From Alistipes sp. UBA940 (GTDB lineage: Bacteria > Bacteroidota > Bacteroidia > Bacteroidales > Rikenellaceae): a stretch of DNA of 17,433 bases. Of this stretch, positions 13,127 to 17,433 are shown one piece after another. The stretch is taken from positions 28,105 through 45,537 of the forward strand of contig DBDE01000005.1 in the NCBI GenBank assembly GCA_002293425.1, in the 5' to 3' direction. A program made the translations under genes and the position numbers. Position 1 is the first letter of the stretch, and each line of letters opens with the position of its first letter. The notes below the pieces were generated by a model. The model saw only the letters and a list, made by a program, of their open reading frames with translations, ran no database searches and had not been told where the DNA came from.

Positions 13127-14338
13127 TTATGCGGCCACGCCGAGCTGGGTCATACAGTTGCGCATCTCCTCGTAGGAGAGACGGTGGCAACCGGAGGTCA
13201 TGATGTCGTTTTGGTAGGAATTGATGCTCCATTCATGGTCTTGGATATCTCGAATTTTGTCGGACACGAACGTAGTTTCGTTTCGATGGAATCGCTCGAT
13301 CAGCGGCCACAAGCGTTTGGCCTCGGCAACCTTGATGGCGATGCCCTTCGAGGTTTCTATGCGGCCTTTGTGCACGCGCAGAATGGCATTGTAGGGTTGG
13401 CCGTGGCCGATCTCGATCCAGGCGGTAGTCAGTTCACCGGCACGCCACTTCTCGATACGCTCTTCGAGCGAGAGTCGGCGAATGCGAGCCTCTTCCTCTC
13501 TCTGCTGTCGTTCTCGTTCCCGGCGCAATTCGTAGTTGCGTTCGTAGGTCGCACGGGCTCGAGCGGTGATGTCGGCCTGTTTCTCGTGACGAGCGGCATA
13601 CTTCTTCCATATCTGCGGGTCACCCGACCAATCGGCGAAGAGCTGCTCGATCCGAGCCTCGTAACCATCCGACACGGCGCTCTGGATCAGTCCGGCTTCG
13701 TTGATGAGCACGAGCAGTTTTTGGAGTGCGCTTGCGTCCTCTTTGTTGTAATTGTAACCATAGCTTGCGTGCTTGACCTGCCAAAAGAAATCCTTGTCGG
13801 CCTTGCGGGTGCTGAGGAGCTTCGGGATAGCCGGAGCCAACCACTCGTTTCGATCGCTCTGTTGCCGCTTATCGAGACCCCAGAACTCCACCCATCGCCC
13901 GATGTCGAGCAATGCCTTCATCGCCGTATATCGGTAATCGGTCGTCCTGGATTTCGTCTGTTTCTTGATCGCCTCGTCGATGATGCCGAGTTGATCGATG
14001 ATGAAGAACAGAGCCTCCTGATGGTCGGACTTACCGAGTCGGCCACACCCTTTCAGGCGCGGTATCCGGTCGGTGTCGAACCGCAACACGCCGGAAGGGA
14101 TCGCTCCGTTCACATACCCCATGTGCTTCGAGGTGCTGTTGGAGTAGGTCCGCGTGGTTATCAGGTAGGCTATCTCGCCCGCCTTGTTCTTGGAGACAGA
14201 CCCGCAGCGGAAATGCGAGCCGTAGGAGAAGATGTCAGCGCCCTGAAAGTAGAACGAACCGTGCCCGGTCCGGGCGTGATCCTGCATTTGATGCGCCCAA
14301 AGGTGGGCAACCATTGATTTATCAACAACGTATCTCAT
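13127..14338 (-). CDS. Phage/element-type protein with central coiled coil
   Basis: The largest gene of the array, about 403 aa. The N-terminal part has VAHLWAHQMQDHARTGHGSF (10-29), IFSYGSHF (36-43) and TTRTYSNSTSKHMGYV (61-76), a pattern I associate with widespread phage and mobile-element proteins of unknown function. Residues about 250-300 form a highly charged, coiled-coil-like helix (YERNYELRRERERQQREEEA). The C-terminal domain has RVHKGRIETSKG near 321-332 and MTSGCHRLSYEEM near 380-392, again a pattern known from orphan phage proteins. No catalytic motif can be named, although the conserved His and Cys residues deserve attention. Expression is probably from 14339-14413 or by readthrough from the recombinase gene 75 bases upstream. 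Confidence 0.82.
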   Translation of the reverse strand: MRYVVDKSMVAHLWAHQMQDHARTGHGSFYFQGADIFSYGSHFRCGSVSKNKAGEIAYLITTRTYSNSTSKHMGYVNGAIPSGVLRFDTDRIPRLKGCGRLGKSDHQEALFFIIDQLGIIDEAIKKQTKSRTTDYRYTAMKALLDIGRWVEFWGLDKRQQSDRNEWLAPAIPKLLSTRKADKDFFWQVKHASYGYNYNKEDASALQKLLVLINEAGLIQSAVSDGYEARIEQLFADWSGDPQIWKKYAARHEKQADITARARATYERNYELRRERERQQREEEARIRRLSLEERIEKWRAGELTTAWIEIGHGQPYNAILRVHKGRIETSKGIAIKVAEAKRLWPLIERFHRNETTFVSDKIRDIQDHEWSINSYQNDIMTSGCHRLSYEEMRNCMTQLGVAA

Positions 14339-14413
14339 AGCTTGTATTTGTTTTAATTAAGAATAGTCAATGTGAAATGGGAGGGTTTGAAGAGGGGTGA
14401 AAAAAATTGCGAC

Positions 14414-15004
14414 CTAAAATTTAGCCGCCTGTTTGTACACCTCGTCCAATTCCTGTTGCCGTAAGCCGAGGTAGATAATTGTGGTGTCGATGTTTTGGTG
14501 TCGGAGTGCTCGATTCACCATCAGGATCGAGTGATCCGTTCGTCCGTTGGTCTCGTAAATATGTCGCCCGAAGGTTTTGCGGAACGTATGCGACGAGAAG
14601 TTTTTGATGGGAAGGCGATACTTGGTCCTGAAATTTTTGAGTTGCTTGTTGATGTACTGCGACGTGTACGGGCTACCTGTTTCTTGGTTGAGGAAGACCA
14701 TTTCGCTATCGTCAGCGATGCTCATCAACGAATGGGCTTCTCTAACCCTTTTTCGGACACTCGGTTCGAGGGGAATGCGGCGTGTTTTGCCCGTCTTTTT
14801 CTCGACCACGGTGCAAATGTCCTTGCCCATCAGGTCATCCCACCGAAGACTCAGGACGTCCGAAATTCGGAGGGCAAAGCAGTAAGAAAGGTAGCAAAAC
14901 AGCTCCCAGCGATACTGCCCATCGTTGTGAAGCCCGTCTATGAGCCGTTGGAAGTCGTCAAATTCCAACGCCTCGGATCGTGTTGAAATACCTTTTTCTG
15001 CCAT
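14414..15004 (-). CDS. Tyrosine recombinase, catalytic domain only
   Basis: A 196-aa tyrosine recombinase. The catalytic set is complete: Arg46 (ALRISDVLSLRW), Lys73 in the beta-hairpin (KKTGKTRRIPL), His139 and Arg142 (SSHTFRK), His169 (ALRHQN) and the nucleophile Tyr178 (TTIIYLG), with the usual nine-residue H-to-Y spacing. The N-terminal core-binding domain found in integrases of about 300-400 aa is missing; only about 13 residues precede the catalytic fold. Small enzymes like this occur in phages and elements and in some phase-variation switches. It could serve integration, dimer resolution or inversion; the window shows no att sites. The ATG (15004) lies only about 24 bases after a terminator's T tract, so expression may depend on readthrough or an unseen promoter. 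Confidence 0.9.
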   Translation of the reverse strand: MAEKGISTRSEALEFDDFQRLIDGLHNDGQYRWELFCYLSYCFALRISDVLSLRWDDLMGKDICTVVEKKTGKTRRIPLEPSVRKRVREAHSLMSIADDSEMVFLNQETGSPYTSQYINKQLKNFRTKYRLPIKNFSSHTFRKTFGRHIYETNGRTDHSILMVNRALRHQNIDTTIIYLGLRQQELDEVYKQAAKF

Positions 15005-15027
15005 AATGTTTTATGTTAAGTGAAATG

Positions 15028-15059
15028 AAAAAAGGGCGATGGATTTTGCCACCGCCCTT
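15028..15059 (-). terminator. Intrinsic terminator before the recombinase gene
   Basis: On the minus strand AAGGGCGGTGG (15059-15049), loop CAAAAT, CCATCGCCCTT (15042-15032) form an 11-bp stem with one G-U pair that exists only in the minus-strand RNA, followed by T at 15031-15028. The pair preference fixes the direction. It ends transcripts of the 15081-16949 group. Confidence 0.82.
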
Positions 15060-15080
15060 GATTTGATTGTGTCAGTCGTT

Positions 15081-15392
15081 TCAGGCTTCGACCATCGCCA
15101 GCAGTTTGGTCGAGCCTTCGTTGTCTGTGAAGTTGTACTCTTCGACAGGTGTCCAACCATACTCTGTCATCGGGATTTCCCGGTCAGTAAGGATGGTGCC
15201 GCCGTGGTTCACAAAGACAAACGGCTCGATAGAGAAGAAGTCTTTTCCGTCATCCCTGTCTCGAAGGTCATAGGCGCGGAGGGGTTCCGGCAACGTTTTC
15301 CGGTCGATGCGGAAGTTGGTGAACAGACAGGGAACGTCATTGATGACGATTGCCTGGTAGTCGGTTATTTCCTTAAAATTTGTCGGGTTCAT
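15081..15392 (-). CDS. Small protein of unknown function
   Basis: A 103-aa protein starting at ATG 15392 (MNPTNFKEITDYQAIVINDV). The longer frame up to 15527 is rejected because it overlaps the previous gene out of frame. Beta-rich in the first half (AIVINDVPCLFTNFRIDRKTL), acidic loop (RDRDDGKDFF), then FVFVNHGGTILTDREI and a YGWTPVEEYNF segment. Single Cys. I recognise no function. It is the last gene before the terminator at 15028-15059 and starts 13 bases after the preceding stop. Confidence 0.77.
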   Translation of the reverse strand: MNPTNFKEITDYQAIVINDVPCLFTNFRIDRKTLPEPLRAYDLRDRDDGKDFFSIEPFVFVNHGGTILTDREIPMTEYGWTPVEEYNFTDNEGSTKLLAMVEA

Positions 15393-15405
15393 TGTCCGTG
15401 GTTTT

Positions 15406-15693
15406 TTATTTGTCTTCGTCTTCTTTTTTGATCTCCTCACCCGTGAAGGGGTTGAAAACCGGAATGTATCCGATCGGCTCGGACTCGATAGCAAACAGTC
15501 CCCGGTCGATGTCGTAGAAAATTTCAACTTGGATCGGGGTTGTCAGTATTATGCCCTCTGCCTCCTCTTTGGAAAGCCCGCTGTTCATCATACAGCGGAC
15601 TTTTCGTTCGAAGGCGACCGGATAGGTTGTGGGACTGAGGTAGATGTCGAGGGTATCACCCGTATCTGCCGGGATTATCAGTTCGTTGTCCAT
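15406..15693 (-). CDS. Small protein of unknown function
   Basis: A 95-aa acidic protein (MDNELIIPADTGDTLDIYLS). The middle has RKVRCMMNSGLSKEEAEGII, a helix-turn-helix-like or simple helical segment, then a beta-type stretch (IQVEIFYDIDRGLFAIESEP) and a short conserved-looking VFNPFTGEEI before a highly charged tail (KKEDEDK). The ending PVFNPFTGEEI resembles a small turn seen in several element-encoded proteins, but no family can be named. It lies 10 bases after the gene at 15704. Confidence 0.76.
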   Translation of the reverse strand: MDNELIIPADTGDTLDIYLSPTTYPVAFERKVRCMMNSGLSKEEAEGIILTTPIQVEIFYDIDRGLFAIESEPIGYIPVFNPFTGEEIKKEDEDK

Positions 15694-15703
15694 AATATTC
15701 GGA

Positions 15704-16075
15704 TTATTGTGATAATGTCTTTTTCAGGAACTCCTGGCTCTTTTTGCGATAATCCTCCTCGGAACAGTTCTTTTCGACCAAACGGTCGATCACACTGACC
15801 AATTCGTCGAAATAGACTTCCAACTGAGAATTGACGACCTCGTTTTTCTTATCGAGGCAATATACCTCATACAGGTCATCGCCCTCATTCAAGGCTACCA
15901 CAACCTTTCCTTTGTGAACGAAGCCCGAAGCCGAGAACTGGAGGGCAGCCATTTTCTTAAAAACGATCGCCCGATACGATTTTGCACCCCATGACCATCT
16001 TATCGGACCGGCAGAATTGAGTATCGTCATTATATTCTTGGCCGTGTAGTTGATAAATGCAGCTTCCATACTCAT
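15704..16075 (-). CDS. Small conserved-looking mobile-element protein
   Basis: A 123-aa protein starting MSMEAAF (an in-frame Met two codons later is an equal choice). Pattern: RWSWGAKSYRAI, then MAALQFSASGFVHKGKVVVALNEGDDLYEVYCLD, then VYFDELVSVIDRLVEKN and a helical charged tail. The W-G-A, G-F-x-H-K-G and N-x-G-x-D-L-Y-x-V signatures recall short orphan proteins on Bacteroidota conjugative elements and phages; role unknown. It starts 7 bases after the stop of the gene at 16083 and precedes the gene at 15693 by 10 bases. Confidence 0.78.
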   Translation of the reverse strand: MSMEAAFINYTAKNIMTILNSAGPIRWSWGAKSYRAIVFKKMAALQFSASGFVHKGKVVVALNEGDDLYEVYCLDKKNEVVNSQLEVYFDELVSVIDRLVEKNCSEEDYRKKSQEFLKKTLSQ

Positions 16076-16082
16076 CCAAGGG

Positions 16083-16949
16083 TTATTTGATTTGCAGGAT
16101 ATTGTTGGGCGACTCGCGGTTTTCCCAGATGTCGATACTGGTCTTGTCGATGCCCCATTCGTCAGCTATACGCTCGAAGTTCTCAATAGCCTCGTCGAAG
16201 GTATCGCCACTCTCCTCCGAATGGGTGCTGCCGGTCTCATCAGCGACGAACACTTCATACCACTTGTCAGGGTTGGCATCGGCCTCGGCTATCTCGGCGG
16301 CGAACTTTGTTCTCACCTCTTCGAGTACATCATCGTATTTCGATTCCGATTCTTCATCGTTCAACATACACAGCGGCACCCAGATGGCTTGTGGTCCAAA
16401 CTCCGCCAGACCCTTTTCGTCCTCAATGGGTTCGCAGAGCGCGTCGATGGATGTTTCGCCGAGATAGTTCTGCGAGTCTGGCCACATAACCGGCTTAAAC
16501 AAGGTATTGGTGTCAGGGTACTTTTCACAACGCTTGACATACTCCATAATCGGGACATATCGGGCACCGTTGTCCTCGCTGTTGAAGCACGGGTAGCCGA
16601 TCTCTTCATTCTCGAAGGGCGAACTGTCCTCCGGGAACTCAACCAGAACATAGAGTTTCTCGTCGATCTTGGGGACTTCGAGATACTGGTCGGCGTGGAT
16701 TTCGAGGTCGTCACAGAATTTATAATCCGTGTAGCTCTCTGACAGCCGATTTGCAAGCTGTTCCATCTCCTCGTCCGTCACGTCGGAGGGATTGAACCCG
16801 GCATTGAGAAGGTCATTTCTACTGACCGAAGTGATGGGAAAGAACGGCAATTCCGCTGTTAAGTCTGCGAGGAGGGATTTTTCCTTTTCGCTCGGGTTCT
16901 CGATCTTCGAGAAATGGTTGTGCAGTCGCACTAAAAGTCTTCTGTCCAT
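16083..16949 (-). CDS. Acidic protein of unknown function, mobile-element type
   Basis: A 288-aa acidic protein from ATG 16949 (MDRRLLVRLHNHFSKIENPS). The frame is open to 17090 but the extra part overlaps the upstream gene out of frame, so ATG 16949, one base after that gene's stop, is chosen. The first about 90 residues have ELPFFPITSVSRNDLLNAGF and VTDEEMEQLANRLSESY, a pattern I have seen in orphan element proteins. The middle and end are rich in D and E, with DKWYEVFVADETGSTHSEES in the last quarter followed by a helical FDEAIENFERIADEW. No enzymatic motif. One or two extra domains are likely in view of its length. Confidence 0.8.
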   Translation of the reverse strand: MDRRLLVRLHNHFSKIENPSEKEKSLLADLTAELPFFPITSVSRNDLLNAGFNPSDVTDEEMEQLANRLSESYTDYKFCDDLEIHADQYLEVPKIDEKLYVLVEFPEDSSPFENEEIGYPCFNSEDNGARYVPIMEYVKRCEKYPDTNTLFKPVMWPDSQNYLGETSIDALCEPIEDEKGLAEFGPQAIWVPLCMLNDEESESKYDDVLEEVRTKFAAEIAEADANPDKWYEVFVADETGSTHSEESGDTFDEAIENFERIADEWGIDKTSIDIWENRESPNNILQIK

Positions 16950-16950
16950 A

Positions 16951-17433
16951 TTAGTCGTCGTTAGATTTATCTCGGGTGGATTCGTGCCAGATGTGGATTT
17001 TCTCCTCGACGCCGAGGGAATTCCACTTTCCCTCGCAGGCATCGACGAACGCCTGGTAACCATCGGCGGGGTCGAAATCGTCCTGCACAAGGCCGGTGAT
17101 GACCTCCATCGTTTCGAAGTCGGTCTGCTTCCACCACTCCTCGATTTTCTTCATCAACTCGCTTTCGAGGACGAGATAATTGTGTTCGTCACAATGGTGG
17201 CAGTAGTAGTCATCCCTGCCACTGTCGTCGTAGCTGATGTTTTCTTCGTCGTTTATATCGACCCACGCCCTTTGTTGAACATCCTTCGACCCGCATTCCT
17301 CGCAGCGCCACGGGTCTTTGCCAGCCGGCGGTTCTTCGTTGCGTATCTCGGGGAGTTTGAAGTCAGGAGTGTCGTGAATGTTCCCGATCACCTCGATGAC
17401 GGGGAACCAGTCGGAATACTGGTATCCTTGTTC
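16951..17433 (-). CDS. Protein with a zinc-ribbon-like site, partial (runs off right edge)
   Basis: The frame is open from the right edge to a stop at 16953-16951, so at least 160 residues are visible and the start lies outside. A GTG at 17391 is not convincing as the start because the upstream text (YQYSDWFPVIEVIGNIHD) is also protein-like. Two Cys pairs, CEEC in WRCEECGSKDV and CHHC in YYCHHCDEHNY, lie about 30 residues apart, as in a zinc ribbon. The C-terminal half is helical with several Trp (EEWWKQTDFETMEV, EKIHIWHEST). It probably binds zinc and a nucleic acid or protein partner; nothing more can be read. It is the first visible gene of the transcript that runs to the terminator at 15028. 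Confidence 0.82.
   Translation of the reverse strand, partial: EQGYQYSDWFPVIEVIGNIHDTPDFKLPEIRNEEPPAGKDPWRCEECGSKDVQQRAWVDINDEENISYDDSGRDDYYCHHCDEHNYLVLESELMKKIEEWWKQTDFETMEVITGLVQDDFDPADGYQAFVDACEGKWNSLGVEEKIHIWHESTRDKSNDD

Noticed and set aside
13184..14317. Plus-strand 377-codon frame opposite the 402-residue gene
   Set aside because: The minus-strand product has motifs of a known phage-type orphan family; the plus-strand text has no recognisable pattern.
1..17433. tRNA, rRNA, CRISPR array, complete insertion sequence or att repeats
   Set aside because: None seen: no cloverleaf, no regularly spaced repeats, no transposase; the element's other end is outside the window, so att repeats cannot be compared.

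Overview
The window joins a Bacteroidales-type chromosome to an accessory region. Evidence for Bacteroidota: a Rho with a long polar insert, promoters of the TTTG-N20-TAnnTTTG type (best at 7444-7475 on minus and 5343-5374 on plus), A-rich and G-poor leaders without Shine-Dalgarno sequences, and a LuxC-like acyl-CoA reductase gene overlapping miaA. GC looks close to 50-55% except in one AT-rich gene. An Alistipes-like gut Bacteroidales is my guess from composition, not a demonstrated identity.

Layout. (1) 1-3200, housekeeping: 5' part of rho (minus), divergent luxC-like gene and miaA (plus, overlapping by one base), then a convergent gene for a probable exported protein whose end overlaps the end of miaA. 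(2) 3200-5210, foreign patch: a strong inverted repeat, then an AT-rich gene for a B12-type radical SAM enzyme (minus). Its reading frame runs upstream of its first ATG without finding a start, and an intrinsic terminator with no gene of its own lies beyond. This looks like a recombination junction. (3) 5215-6230: a plus-strand promoter, a long leader that can fold into a closed multi-branch RNA (5505-5661), and a protein gene of unknown function. (4) 6240-7475: a three-gene minus-strand operon with a near-ideal promoter, containing an RNase HI-type protein. (5) 7534-17433: a minus-strand array of about 20 mostly small, mostly acidic proteins of the kind found in Bacteroidota conjugative elements and phages, including a catalytic-domain-only tyrosine recombinase and a 402-residue phage-type protein. 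Three intrinsic terminators split the array into sub-operons. The last gene runs off the right edge.

The array most likely belongs to an integrative element or integrated plasmid/phage: recombinase, RNase H, tightly packed orphan genes, one orientation. No transfer, relaxase, capsid, tail or replication gene is in the window, so its class cannot be fixed. No tRNA, rRNA, CRISPR array or complete insertion sequence was recognised. The best candidates for something undescribed are the structured RNA with its downstream gene, the truncated radical SAM enzyme at the junction, and the small recombinase placed behind a terminator.
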